NCBI RefSeq assembly: GCF_000773975.1
Contig: NZ_JRUQ01000027.1
Location: 124,001 to 188,000, forward strand
Origin: Erwinia typographi
GTDB taxonomy: Bacteria > Pseudomonadota > Gammaproteobacteria > Enterobacterales > Enterobacteriaceae
Length of the DNA: 64,000 bases
Reading direction: 5' to 3'
Numbering within the stretch: the first letter of the stretch is position 1; every line of letters starts with the position of its first letter. Under the pieces are notes generated by a model. It was not told the origin of the DNA. It searched no databases and saw only the letters and a list, made by a program, of their open reading frames with translations. Made by a program: the position numbers and the translations under genes. Positions 29,267-38,030 of this stretch are shown piece by piece.

Positions 29267-29737
29267 ATGTCCGCACTTAATTTATCCCCGGTATTCCTGC
29301 CAAATGAGCAACGCGTTATCCGTCGGGCGTTACGACTGCTGGAAAAGTATCAGCGCCAGCGGAATGAATCTTTTACCTCTACCTGCTTCACCAAGACCTG
29401 GCTTCAGCTACAAATGGCTCACCAGGAGCGGGAAGTTTTCATCGTGATGTATCTCGACAATCAGCATTGCCTGCTGGAGCGAGAAACACTGTTTACCGGC
29501 ACGCTAAGCCATACCGAAGTGCATCCTCGCGAAGTGGTGAAGTCAGCCCTGAAGCACAACGCCGCTGCGGTAATTCTGGCCCATAACCACCCTTCGGGTA
29601 CGACAGAAATCAGCCAGCAGGATAAACATGTCACTCAGCGGATTGTTAAAGCCTTGGCTCTGGTGGAAGTGCGTGTGCTGGATCATCTTGTGGTCGGGAG
29701 CGAAGTGGTGTCTTTTGCTGAATGTGGCTGGTTGTGA
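29267..29737 (+). CDS. RadC-family JAB-domain protein (YeeS/YfjY-like)
   Basis: 156 residues with the JAMM/MPN+ motif AHNHPSG (about residues 105-111) and a preceding conserved Glu, so a metal-dependent hydrolase fold is expected. This is the mobile-element version of RadC; the older DNA-repair assignment is doubtful. AAGGAGCAATT precedes the ATG. Part of the same plus-strand block as DUF987 and the toxin-antitoxin genes. Confidence 0.9.
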   Translation: MSALNLSPVFLPNEQRVIRRALRLLEKYQRQRNESFTSTCFTKTWLQLQMAHQEREVFIVMYLDNQHCLLERETLFTGTLSHTEVHPREVVKSALKHNAAAVILAHNHPSGTTEISQQDKHVTQRIVKALALVEVRVLDHLVVGSEVVSFAECGWL

Positions 29738-29745
29738 GGTGCAGA

Positions 29746-29967
29746 ATGAAAATCATCAGTAAGCGCCAGGCAATGAATATTTATCGTCAGCATCCCGATT
29801 CCAGGCTATCCGCCTTCTGTACAGGTCACTACCGGTGGCATGGTAGTGTCTGCCATTACTACGGACGTGAAGTTCAGGATATCAGCGGGGTACTCGCTGT
29901 TTTTGTTGAGCGTCGTCAGGACCGGGCAGGACCATATGCCATCCTTCGCAGCGTGACGATGAATTAA
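29746..29967 (+). CDS. yeeT: DUF987 protein (YeeT-like)
   Basis: 73 residues from the ATG at 29746, eight bases after the RadC-like stop; GAGGTGC is the ribosome site. MKIISKRQAMNIYRQHPDSR and the HYYGREVQDISG segment match the small CP4 family DUF987. It always lies between radC-like and cbeA genes. Function unknown. Confidence 0.85.
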   Translation: MKIISKRQAMNIYRQHPDSRLSAFCTGHYRWHGSVCHYYGREVQDISGVLAVFVERRQDRAGPYAILRSVTMN

Positions 29968-29998
29968 TCATCTCTCTCAATCATTAAGGAATATGTTA

Positions 29999-30364
29999 AT
30001 GCATTCGACCACCTTATCCGGCACATCAGCGGAGAGCGCATCCTGCCTTCAGTGGGGATTAATACGTAATATCACGCCGTGCTTCGGCGCTCGCCTGGTT
30101 CAGGAAGGCAACCGTCTCTACTTCCTGGCTGACCGGGCTGAGTTTAATGGCTCATTCAGTGACGATGAAACATTGCGCCTGGACCAGGCGTTTCCACTAA
30201 TAATGAAACAGCTAGAGCGGATGCTCACCACTGGAGAGCTTGATCCCCGCAGTCAGCACTCCGTCACTCTGCATCACAACGGACTCACTTATGAAGCTGA
30301 CACTCTCGGCTCTCATGGCTACGTTTACATCGCTATTTATCCCCAGTCAGCCGTAACCAGGTAA
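29999..30364 (+). CDS. cbeA: Antitoxin of the CbtA/CbeA type IV system (YeeU/YfjZ-like)
   Basis: 121 residues. The family pattern CLQWGLIRNITPCFGARLVQ and the ending GYVYIAIYP are clear. CbeA does not bind the toxin; it stabilises MreB and FtsZ filaments against it. Two ATGs lie in frame; the one at 29999 has the proper eight-base spacing to AAGGA. Followed by the toxin after 33 bp. Confidence 0.9.
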   Translation: MHSTTLSGTSAESASCLQWGLIRNITPCFGARLVQEGNRLYFLADRAEFNGSFSDDETLRLDQAFPLIMKQLERMLTTGELDPRSQHSVTLHHNGLTYEADTLGSHGYVYIAIYPQSAVTR

Positions 30365-30397
30365 CACCTTCCTCTTCCTTTATCAGGGACTCAACTC

Positions 30398-30718
30398 ATG
30401 CAAACCACAACTGTACCGGCCACGGTGCCGGTTTCGCCACGCCTGTCGCCCGTTCAGGTCTGGCAGCAACTGTTAACGTACCTACTGGAACACCATTACA
30501 GTCTTACGCTCAACGACACACCATTCCATGATGATTCAGCCATCCAGGAACATATCGAGGCGGGTATCACACTTGCTGATGCGGTGAATTTCCTGGTGGA
30601 ACGCTATGAACTGGTGCGCATCGACCGTAAAGGATTCACCTGGCAAGAGCAGACACCATTCCTGACCACTATCGATTTACTCAGAGCCAGGCGAGCTACC
30701 GGATTAATGAATATATAA
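30398..30718 (+). CDS. cbtA: Toxin of the CbtA type IV system (YeeV/YkfI/YpjF-like)
   Basis: 106 residues; [40 protein letters not shown] and [14 protein letters not shown] are the standard family blocks. CbtA-type toxins inhibit polymerisation of FtsZ and MreB. The length is slightly short for the family (109-124), with the last residues ATGLMNI at an end known to vary. Co-transcribed with cbeA and followed by a hairpin and the DUF4942 gene. Confidence 0.9.
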   Translation: MQTTTVPATVPVSPRLSPVQVWQQLLTYLLEHHYSLTLNDTPFHDDSAIQEHIEAGITLADAVNFLVERYELVRIDRKGFTWQEQTPFLTTIDLLRARRATGLMNI

Positions 30719-30784
30719 ATTCGTCGAGCCCCATTCCTGATTTTTACCTTTGAACTTCCCACCTTATTTATTCATCGCATAATG

Positions 30785-30806
30785 CGCCTGCCATTTCCGG
30801 CAGGCG
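30785..30806 (+). terminator. Hairpin after cbtA
   Basis: CGCCTGCC / GGCAGGCG perfect 8-bp stem with a six-base loop, followed by the T-rich TGTTTGCTTTTA. It lies 25 bp before the DUF4942 start. Confidence 0.6.
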
Positions 30807-30831
30807 TGTTTGCTTTTATGGATGATTGACG

Positions 30832-31668
30832 ATGCAAACAGAACCCGATGTATTAACAGAACACAATGAACTCATCTGTTCGACCAGTATCGAACGAGTA
30901 GTCTCTGGCCGCGATGCAGCACTGCTGCAAATTGAACAGCTCATCCAGCAGCTTGATGCCATTTCACGGTTAACCTCTGAAGTTGGCGGTGGTACAGCGC
31001 AAGACTGGGCGATGAAAGCCGGGCACCGCTACGATAGTTGGCTGACTGAAACTGTGGATAAAGCGATCCCTGCTGTCACCCGCAATATTGACCGTAGTAT
31101 CTGGCGTGATTTGATGTTGAAGTCTGGCATGATGGCATTGATGGATGCTCAGGCGCGCGACCAATGGCATAAGAACCTGGAGGAGGGCGATCTACCTGCC
31201 ATCAGCGAGGCGAATATACTCAGTACTTTTGAGCAGTTACATCTGAATAAAATGGATGTATTTGAGCGTGGGATCATCAATGTGTTCAAAGGTCTGTCAT
31301 GGGAATATAAGACCAATAGCCCTTGTAGCTTTGGTAAGAAGATCATCATTAACAATCTGGTGACGCATAACCGCTGGGGATTTAGTCTGAACTGGGGCTG
31401 GAGGCGGGATCAACTGGCGGATCTGGAGCGGATGCTGTTTTTACTCGATGGCAAATCGATTCCCGACAACCGTGGTGATATCTCTACCCGGTTGATGGAA
31501 CATATTCGGGATAACCCTGCTAAGGATATGTATGTGGATGAGTTCTTCAGTATTCGTTACTTTCAAAAGGGAACAGCCCATCTGAAGTTCAAGCGTTTGG
31601 AGTTGATAGAAAGGATGAATGACATTATTGCGAAACACTATCCGGGGATGTTAGCTAAGCCCCGTTGA
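30832..31668 (+). CDS. DUF4942 protein
   Basis: About 278 residues of family DUF4942, usual right-hand neighbour of cbtA in CP4-type islands. Family features include RNIDRSIWRDLMLKSGMMAL in the first half and DMYVDEFFSIRYFQKGTAHL near the end. A TTG two codons earlier is a possible start; ATG at 30832 is chosen. Last gene before attR. Function unknown; some members look like diverged methyltransferases, which I cannot see here. Confidence 0.82.
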   Translation: MQTEPDVLTEHNELICSTSIERVVSGRDAALLQIEQLIQQLDAISRLTSEVGGGTAQDWAMKAGHRYDSWLTETVDKAIPAVTRNIDRSIWRDLMLKSGMMALMDAQARDQWHKNLEEGDLPAISEANILSTFEQLHLNKMDVFERGIINVFKGLSWEYKTNSPCSFGKKIIINNLVTHNRWGFSLNWGWRRDQLADLERMLFLLDGKSIPDNRGDISTRLMEHIRDNPAKDMYVDEFFSIRYFQKGTAHLKFKRLELIERMNDIIAKHYPGMLAKPR

Positions 31669-31774
31669 AGCGGAGAGTTTAAGTTGCCTCCTGCTGGTAA
31701 AAATGACTCAAAACTGAGACTATACACATTGCTCTAACTCATTGATTTATAATGATGGCAAACTAAAATCAATT

Positions 31775-31793
31775 GAGTATACAAGTGAGTATA
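31775..31793. repeat. Right cluster of GAGTATA repeats (candidate arm sites)
   Basis: GAGTATA at 31775-31781 and GTGAGTATA at 31785-31793, 60-80 bp inside attR. The same word occurs three times just inside attL. Confidence 0.45.
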
Positions 31794-31854
31794 TAACGAA
31801 GATTTAAATAATTTAATGTTTATGTAATTCAGATGGTTATGTTGATTTGGCGAG

Positions 31855-31937
31855 TCCGGCCTTCGCACCAATAGTATGTAAATAGACCTCAACAGACGTC
31901 TTTTTTTGTGCCTGAAATCCAGTATCCGCAAGGCTTT
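31855..31937 (+). repeat. attR: right direct repeat of the leuX island
   Basis: Matches 4468-4551 with about ten substitutions and one missing G in the tRNA acceptor part (TTCGCACCA instead of TTCGGCACCA). The lost base would break the acceptor stem, which is tolerated because the intact tRNA is regenerated at attL. It marks the right end of the 27.4-kb island. Confidence 0.88.
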
Positions 31938-31961
31938 CCGCGATTCTCCCCGCAACTCAGG

Positions 31962-32108
31962 ACCCTGAATGAAGCACGAAAAATCACCGGGCGCTGGCTG
32001 GCTGAGTATAACAGCGAGCGGCCTCATGAATCCCTGAATAACCTGACGCCGGAAGAGTACCGACTGATGGCTGAAAACCCGGAAGTCTCAAAAAGTGCGT
32101 GGAACTAA
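31962..32108 (+). pseudogene. 3' remnant of an IS3-family transposase (OrfB)
   Basis: Only the last ~48 codons remain: WLAEYNSERPHESLNNLTP and EYRLMAENP...AWN are the C-terminus of an IS3-family DDE transposase, downstream of the catalytic residues. It begins immediately after attR and has no upstream partner, so it is a dead fragment. It differs from the complete IS at 40333. Confidence 0.8.
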
Positions 32109-32584
32109 AACGGGTGCGCTTACAAATGTTTTCGAATGCTTTAAAATCAAGTTCTCCCCGAGTCATCGTAAAACTGGGTTATGAGCATGAAGTTACTTTT
32201 TTTCTTTCGGGCTCTAATTCACTATATCCTTGATAAGGAAGAAGAAGTTGAGGGCGCTTATTATGAGGAGCGAGTTAAACATGAGAAAGGAATACTTCTT
32301 AATCAGAACTTTATAATAATAAGAAAAGGGAGGAAGCTTAGAATTTAAATAGATCAGGGATATGCAGTGATTTAAATATGGTTAGTATTTAAGTTTATAT
32401 GGGTTTAATGAATTTTACAAAGGATTTTATTAAGCCATTTAAAATGGTTACAGAATGATTTCGCTCTATAAAAATTCATTTTCATGTTTTTTATAAATAT
32501 ATGTGGAGTCATAATCAACTAAGATTTTTTATTAGCTGATTATGAAGTAAGCAATAGGGGATAAACTCTCGAGAATAGTCTTTA
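32109..32584. other. AT-rich junction region
   Basis: 476 bp between the IS remnant and the biosynthetic operon. The only open frame with an ATG of any length is 32181-32348 (plus, 55 codons, lysine and glutamate rich, FFFRALIHYILDKEEEVEG). It has no clear ribosome site and no family I know; I do not call it a gene. Confidence 0.4.
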
Positions 32585-33748
32585 TTAGGAAGATAAATAG
32601 CGGCGATAATGCCATGCATAGAGTAGAGTAATTATACTGATACCTGAGAAAACTAAAAATGAGATGTGAGTTTCTCTTGTCAATATTACTCCTAAAAAAC
32701 TGCCAAATCCTTCTCCTAATCCCATAGCAATGGCATTGATAGCTGTTACACTGACCAGCAATTCACCATCTACAGAACCAGCTAAAGTGCTTTGTAAGGT
32801 GGGAATCAATAGTAATTCTCCCATAGTCCAGATAAGCAATGAAAAATAGATAGTATGACTAGAAGATGAAAAATGAATGAATAATGAGCCTAAAGCATGC
32901 AACAACAACGAAATAATAATAATATGATGTGTTGACAGACAAAACCGCAACGTTATTTTATGAATGGGAGAGGCAAGTATAACAGATAATATTGCATTAA
33001 AAGATAAAAGATAGCCAACATCCTTTGTACTACCAAGTTGCTGCTCGACATAAAGAGGTAAAGCTGAGAACAATTGTGAATAGATGGTCCAGCAGAGTAG
33101 TGTAAGAATAAAAAGGATAACAATGTTTTTACTTCTAATTTGTTGCTTTAATGCGTGTAACCAAGGTTGCTGAGGAGGTAGTTTAGGCCAGCTAGCCTTA
33201 AAAAGCGAAATAAACGCTAACAAAAGCATTATAAGAGCGTTTAAAATAAAAGGAGCTTTTACAGAAACCCCCTCATAAAGGCTGACACAAGCTAATGGTG
33301 CAACCATTGAAGCAAGATTTGTAATCACTGATAACTGAACAAATTTTTCCGTCCGTTGTTTGTTATCACGAATAATTCCTGTTAAAGTCCTTAACACCAT
33401 ACTTGTTGAGCCATAAGCAATGCCAAAGCCAAGAATTGCAAAGACAACAAAAATTGTGTTAGTAGTGATAGCAAGGACTAAACAACTAACTGATATTACA
33501 CTGGCTGATAGCGCGATGACGTAATGAGGGGCAAGCCTGTCAAAGAGAGCTGATACCATTAAACGCGTTAGTTTCGAAGCTATGGAAGTTACCATCATTA
33601 TGGTAGCCGTTAACATAGCAGAAAGATTTAGTACATTTGTTAAATAAATGCTAATTATAGCCAATAATGAGAACCAGCTACATGAAAAAAAGAAGGCACT
33701 TAACGTAATTGCAGACACAAAAGGTTTAATCCACTTCAAATTTAACAT
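32585..33748 (-). CDS. MFS transporter, last gene of the biosynthetic operon
   Basis: 387 residues from the ATG at 33748, which has GGGGGA six bases upstream; the open frame runs 14 codons further. About twelve hydrophobic segments, with the MFS loop features between helices 2 and 3 (SALFDRLAPHY). It overlaps the upstream ATP-grasp gene by 23 bases. At the end of an operon for a putative small molecule, export of the product and self-protection is the simplest reading. Confidence 0.8.
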   Translation of the reverse strand: MLNLKWIKPFVSAITLSAFFFSCSWFSLLAIISIYLTNVLNLSAMLTATIMMVTSIASKLTRLMVSALFDRLAPHYVIALSASVISVSCLVLAITTNTIFVVFAILGFGIAYGSTSMVLRTLTGIIRDNKQRTEKFVQLSVITNLASMVAPLACVSLYEGVSVKAPFILNALIMLLLAFISLFKASWPKLPPQQPWLHALKQQIRSKNIVILFILTLLCWTIYSQLFSALPLYVEQQLGSTKDVGYLLSFNAILSVILASPIHKITLRFCLSTHHIIIISLLLHALGSLFIHFSSSSHTIYFSLLIWTMGELLLIPTLQSTLAGSVDGELLVSVTAINAIAMGLGEGFGSFLGVILTRETHISFLVFSGISIITLLYAWHYRRYLSS

Positions 33749-34943
33749 GTGTTGTCCCCCAATCAAGTAATTCAAGCAATGCATCTGCACTATTGTGTTT
33801 AGCTACCATACACCCAACCCTTTGTGATGATTGAGTAATTAAGTGAATATGATCGTCTTTCTTGACATTAATTTCTGTAAGGATAACATTTGGATGTTCA
33901 TTCACCTCATCAATGCCTGTAATTGAGCTCAGTTTTCCTGGGGAAGCATGAAAATAACGTATCCCTGCATTATAGATGTGGCCGGGTGAAGTTACATCCG
34001 TAATTGGCAATGAATGAAATTGTTTAAATACCGATGTATAAGTTTCAATACCAGTAGCTATTTCAGTCAATAGATGTATGTAGTCACCGCCTGGGCGATT
34101 ATGAATTTCTCCAATAATGATTGTCTCATCGTGAAGCCAGCATTCAACATGAAAATGGCCAACGGTAAGTTGAGTAGCGCCTAACGCACATTTGACCTGC
34201 GCTAAAATATTTTTCTGCAAAGATAATGAAAGCTTTGCAGGAAAAACATGCATATTTTCAACAAAACTATCACCTGGAAAAAGGGATTTACTGGTTATTC
34301 CAAAAAAAACAGGTCGTTCTTGATGGAAAAAACCTTCGATACTATATTCATTGCCGGAAATAAATTCTTCGATGAGGAAATTTTTTTGTTGATCGGGTAA
34401 GAGTAAAGCAATCGCCAGGGAGAGCTGTTCTTCATTATCTCTTTCAATACGACTTACGCCTTGACTTCCTGCTGCATCAATGGGTTTTATAATAAATGAA
34501 TCGGTTGCAGATTTTTTCATAAATAATGTAGCTTCTTCGAACGAAGTTACACGCGCTGATAATGGTTGCAACATTCCCGCTTCTCTGAGGCAGTTTCTAC
34601 AAAGTGATTTATCTCTCACTAAGCTTACAGATTCAGGCGAACTACCCGGTAAAGAAAAAGCCTGATTTAGTTTCGCACAAATTTCTACAGAATACTCTTC
34701 GAAAGTGTATATTGCAGCTAAATCATGGCTCTCAGCTAGCTCATTAATGATGAGGTAGGCTGCACTATAACTTTTCTCATTCACTACGCGTTGTTCTACA
34801 ATTTGATCATAACCAGCATTGAAGAAGGCAATATTATCTGCAGTATCAATCAAAACTGGATGAAGTCCAACTTTTTTTGCCTGAGCAATAGCTCTGGGCC
34901 CCTGTCTTAGGGAGGCGCAACCAAATAGAATCAATGTCTTCAT
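33726..34943 (-). CDS. ATP-grasp ligase B
   Basis: 405 residues. Visible ATP-grasp landmarks: SFIIKPIDAAGSQGVSRI (phosphate-binding loop and Lys), FLIEEFISGNEYSIEGFF (adenine-side strand and metal-side Glu) and GEIHNRPGGDY (the final Glu/Asn metal ligands). The arrangement resembles L-amino-acid ligases of the BacD/carbamoyl-phosphate-synthetase-like group, which make amide bonds through acyl phosphates. The start overlaps the stop of the upstream ATP-grasp gene (ATGA). The C-terminal ~90 residues form an extra domain. Confidence 0.82.
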   Translation of the reverse strand: MKTLILFGCASLRQGPRAIAQAKKVGLHPVLIDTADNIAFFNAGYDQIVEQRVVNEKSYSAAYLIINELAESHDLAAIYTFEEYSVEICAKLNQAFSLPGSSPESVSLVRDKSLCRNCLREAGMLQPLSARVTSFEEATLFMKKSATDSFIIKPIDAAGSQGVSRIERDNEEQLSLAIALLLPDQQKNFLIEEFISGNEYSIEGFFHQERPVFFGITSKSLFPGDSFVENMHVFPAKLSLSLQKNILAQVKCALGATQLTVGHFHVECWLHDETIIIGEIHNRPGGDYIHLLTEIATGIETYTSVFKQFHSLPITDVTSPGHIYNAGIRYFHASPGKLSSITGIDEVNEHPNVILTEINVKKDDHIHLITQSSQRVGCMVAKHNSADALLELLDWGTTHVKFEVD

Positions 34944-36181
34944 TCGATATGAAACCTTATTTCAGAAGCTGCTTTTTCAAGTGTTTGAGCAACTATATCA
35001 TAATTCTTATGAGTGGCTATAATTACGCCAAGTCTGAAATCATTATAGTTATTAGGGGGTAATAGAATCTTGTGGCCCGGTTGGAAGTGTAGATAAATAT
35101 GTTTGATAAGTGGGTTGTTCAATATGTATTCAAAGTTTGCACAGCCCCTATATACTCCGGATTTATGTGCAAATAAATATTTAACGCCGATGTACTCAGT
35201 TATCGCTGGGTTTGGCAACGGTGAAAGGTCTTGACATACCCTCAAATAGTTTTTTAGATGTTGGTTTTGTGTGGCATACTGTAATAAGTGAGTGGAAATG
35301 TAACCCCCGGCAGGACGGGCAGCACATTCAATAAATTTAAAGCCTTGATTGTTGTATTTCCCTTCAAGATGAAAATTGCTAGCTTGAATATTTAATAATC
35401 CAATGATTTCTCTAGCATTCTTACAGATATCTTGTTGTTGATGTGAGGGCAGTGCTGAGGGGAAAATATGGCGATGCTCAATAAAATTTTCGGCATCGGA
35501 TTCGTAATCAGTAATGCCTGTAATGTAGATGTTTCCACGGTGAACATATCCATCTACACTAAATTCAGGACCGTCGATATATTCTTCAATGATCCATTCA
35601 CTACCGAAACGTTCAAACACTGCATCGAATTCAGGACGGGTTATTTTATTTAGCTCTGAACAAGCATCGATTAAATGCTCCATTTTGTTAATTTTAAAAA
35701 TGCCCTTAGAACCTGATCCAGAAGCTGGTTTTAAGATGAGCGGAAAACCAATCTCTAAAGCTGCATTTTGAGCGGACTCTAACGATGATACGCATTTCCA
35801 TTTAGGTAGAAGATTACTTTGTTGATGCAAACGCTGCTTCATAGATACCTTATCCCGGCAGCACCTAACATCTTCCTGAGCCATTCCAGGCAACCCAAGC
35901 GATTTACACAACAAGTTGCGTAAAGGTACGTCAGTTTCAGACCAACAAACAATACCTTTAAAATCATAGTTTAAGTGAAGCTTGTTTACAATCGTGATTA
36001 CTGCTGAGGTATCATGCAAATCGCATTCGACTATCTCACATGCCAGGCTGGAAACCCATATAGGTAATGAGTTGCCCAAAACAACAATTTTGTAGTTTGC
36101 CGAAATAGCGGTAGTTAATTCAGCCATACGTTCATGAGGATTTTGACGACCATTAACATATAATAACGTGGTTTGAGCCAT
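34940..36181 (-). CDS. ATP-grasp ligase A
   Basis: 413 residues. Landmarks: FPLILKPASGSGSKGI, WIIEEYIDGPEFSVDGYV and FIECAARPAGGYISTHLL. Same family and length as the next gene but only distantly similar, so the two probably add different building blocks. Translated 11 bases after the metallophosphoesterase stop. In peptide-like natural products two such ligases commonly make two successive amide bonds. Confidence 0.82.
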   Translation of the reverse strand: MAQTTLLYVNGRQNPHERMAELTTAISANYKIVVLGNSLPIWVSSLACEIVECDLHDTSAVITIVNKLHLNYDFKGIVCWSETDVPLRNLLCKSLGLPGMAQEDVRCCRDKVSMKQRLHQQSNLLPKWKCVSSLESAQNAALEIGFPLILKPASGSGSKGIFKINKMEHLIDACSELNKITRPEFDAVFERFGSEWIIEEYIDGPEFSVDGYVHRGNIYITGITDYESDAENFIEHRHIFPSALPSHQQQDICKNAREIIGLLNIQASNFHLEGKYNNQGFKFIECAARPAGGYISTHLLQYATQNQHLKNYLRVCQDLSPLPNPAITEYIGVKYLFAHKSGVYRGCANFEYILNNPLIKHIYLHFQPGHKILLPPNNYNDFRLGVIIATHKNYDIVAQTLEKAASEIRFHIE

Positions 36182-36192
36182 AATTACTTCCG

Positions 36193-36972
36193 TTAAATTG
36201 ATGACGGTACAGTATGAATTGGGCTATTTAATGCAAAGGTTTCTAACTTTCGACAAACACTGTCATAAATCATTACGCCATTTGCAACTGTGCCCATAGA
36301 CACTGTTGGACCTGTAACCCAGCAAGGCTGTTTTCCAAGGATGACTTTTTCAAAGTCATAATTTTTTACAGTACCATCTGAGAAAATTTTCATTCCGGGA
36401 ATGTGATCATTCCCAGAAAAACCATAAATACAATTTTTAGTTGTCATAAATTCGAGATGATTTAATATTTGTTCGAAATATTTCACTTCTGTTGAACTAC
36501 AGCCAGTTATGTCAGGGGTGGCATAGTGAGAAATCATGACATTGTGAGTAGGGTAACTTTTTATTACATATTCAGGGAGTTCGCTCAGCCAAGTGAGGTT
36601 CTCATCATCTAATAATGCAGGGAGTTCATGATCTTCGTATAGATATATTTTGCCTTTACTTAATTTTTTCCTCTCTGCAAATGAGCGCTGATACCAGTCC
36701 ATAGGAAAATTAAAATCCGCACACTTAGACGGTAATCTCTTTGTTGCAAATAGATCATGGTTTCCCATAACAACGACTGAACAATTTTTACGTATCAATT
36801 CCACACAGCGGTTTGCATCTCTAGTACTGAGGTAGCCATAAAAAGGAACTGAATATCCTACAATATCGCCCAAACAAATTATATCATCAACGTTTTGTTC
36901 TTCAAAAAGCTTGAGCGCAGCCTCAAGACGTATAATATCTTCATGGATGTCGGAAATGATTCCGGTTAGCAT
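36193..36972 (-). CDS. Calcineurin-like metallophosphoesterase
   Basis: 259 residues. Motifs in order: ISDIHEDIIRLEAAL (D-x-H), CLGDIVGY (GDxxGY), VVMGNHDLF (GNHD), a further ISHYATP and GFSGNDHIPG in place of GHTH. This is the two-metal phosphatase or phosphodiesterase fold of the YfcE/ApaH type. In this operon a role in removing a phosphate from a nucleotide-derived intermediate, or from the final product before export, is plausible. Cytoplasmic, no signal. Confidence 0.85.
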   Translation of the reverse strand: MLTGIISDIHEDIIRLEAALKLFEEQNVDDIICLGDIVGYSVPFYGYLSTRDANRCVELIRKNCSVVVMGNHDLFATKRLPSKCADFNFPMDWYQRSFAERKKLSKGKIYLYEDHELPALLDDENLTWLSELPEYVIKSYPTHNVMISHYATPDITGCSSTEVKYFEQILNHLEFMTTKNCIYGFSGNDHIPGMKIFSDGTVKNYDFEKVILGKQPCWVTGPTVSMGTVANGVMIYDSVCRKLETFALNSPIHTVPSSI

Positions 36973-36980
36973 TATTTACC

Positions 36981-38030
36981 TCAAACTATTTGTGTTTTTT
37001 TAGTTAATATTTTATTTATTACATTTTCATTTATGCCTTCAAGCCTTAGCTGCTCATAGTGCTGAATATAATTAACGATGAAATGAGTCATGTAATTACT
37101 CCCAAAGAATTTACGTTCATAACGTTCTGCAAGATTTTCCATCTCATCTATGCTTGTATTTGAATGTATGCGTAGATAGGATAGCCCTTGCAGATATCGT
37201 CGGAGTACCCTCCCCCGGTTAGTGGCAACGGGTTTAATCTTCATTGAAAGAATTGCAATGCATGAAACTAATGCATCGATTAATAATAACATGTTTGAAT
37301 CTGGATATTCGACATTCATGCAAGGTGGTAACGCTAAAATAGAACTATCCAAGCCATTTATTCGTGTGACAATAGTTTCAATCCCGAAGGCAGATTCTAA
37401 TGCAATTTTTTCAGAGAAATGTTCGATGATAATTAGATTACCTATATCACTAAATTCACGGCCATCAATACTTACGGCTAGATTACAGTTTCTTCCGCTA
37501 ACGTTTTCCATTCCAAAAACATGGCAATAGTAGCTTTTAGGTTGAGAATCAAAATGTAAGGGTACGTTTTGATCACAACTAATAAGTAATTTTTGCAGGT
37601 CAATATCTGAACTGGATATATTGAATCTGTAATCTATGCCTTTTAAATATTTTAATTTCTTAGCAAAATCCAGTGTGGAAGATACAATTTCTCTCTGGTA
37701 ATCAATACTACATATCGCTCCTACGCTTTCAAATAAAGAAGACCACTTAGGATATTCTCCTTTTGATAATAATTCACTGTTTTGGGTACGAAGACATCTT
37801 TGTCGAGTAAAATAGCGATAATTTTTTTCATTAAATTTTAAAAGATATTTGAATGTGCTAATTGTTGAACCAGTAAAAAGAGTCGAATCGTCTCGACTTG
37901 GCACTAGTGCATCTGGTGCATGAAAATCAAATGATTTATTTTTAAAGCATTCTGCAAAGACATCTGCTATTAGCTCTTTATCCTGCTGTAAATTCAACGC
38001 AGATGTTTTCCATTTATTAGGTTGCAGCAT
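36981..38030 (-). CDS. Truncated alanyl-tRNA-synthetase-like protein
   Basis: 349 residues resembling only the catalytic and first helical part of AlaRS (class II aaRS). Blocks: ALVPSRDDSTLFTGS (41-55; AlaRS LVPxxDPTLLFTNAG), RQRCLR (76-81; motif 2, AlaRS QRCVRAGG), SLFESVG (98-104; AlaRS TFFEMLGN), FGIETIVTRI (215-224; motif 3, AlaRS GMGLERIAAVL) and NRGRVLRR (271-278; AlaRS GRGYVLRR). The motif 3 Arg appears as Thr219. The tRNA-recognition, editing and C-Ala domains are absent. It overlaps the upstream deaminase-like gene by 14 bases. Likely an amino-acid activating or transferring enzyme in a pathway, not a translation factor. Confidence 0.7.
   Translation of the reverse strand: MLQPNKWKTSALNLQQDKELIADVFAECFKNKSFDFHAPDALVPSRDDSTLFTGSTISTFKYLLKFNEKNYRYFTRQRCLRTQNSELLSKGEYPKWSSLFESVGAICSIDYQREIVSSTLDFAKKLKYLKGIDYRFNISSSDIDLQKLLISCDQNVPLHFDSQPKSYYCHVFGMENVSGRNCNLAVSIDGREFSDIGNLIIIEHFSEKIALESAFGIETIVTRINGLDSSILALPPCMNVEYPDSNMLLLIDALVSCIAILSMKIKPVATNRGRVLRRYLQGLSYLRIHSNTSIDEMENLAERYERKFFGSNYMTHFIVNYIQHYEQLRLEGINENVINKILTKKTQIV

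Noticed and set aside
32181-32348. 55-codon open frame between the IS remnant and the biosynthetic operon
   Set aside because: Some charged, plausible sequence but no ribosome site and no homology I can name.
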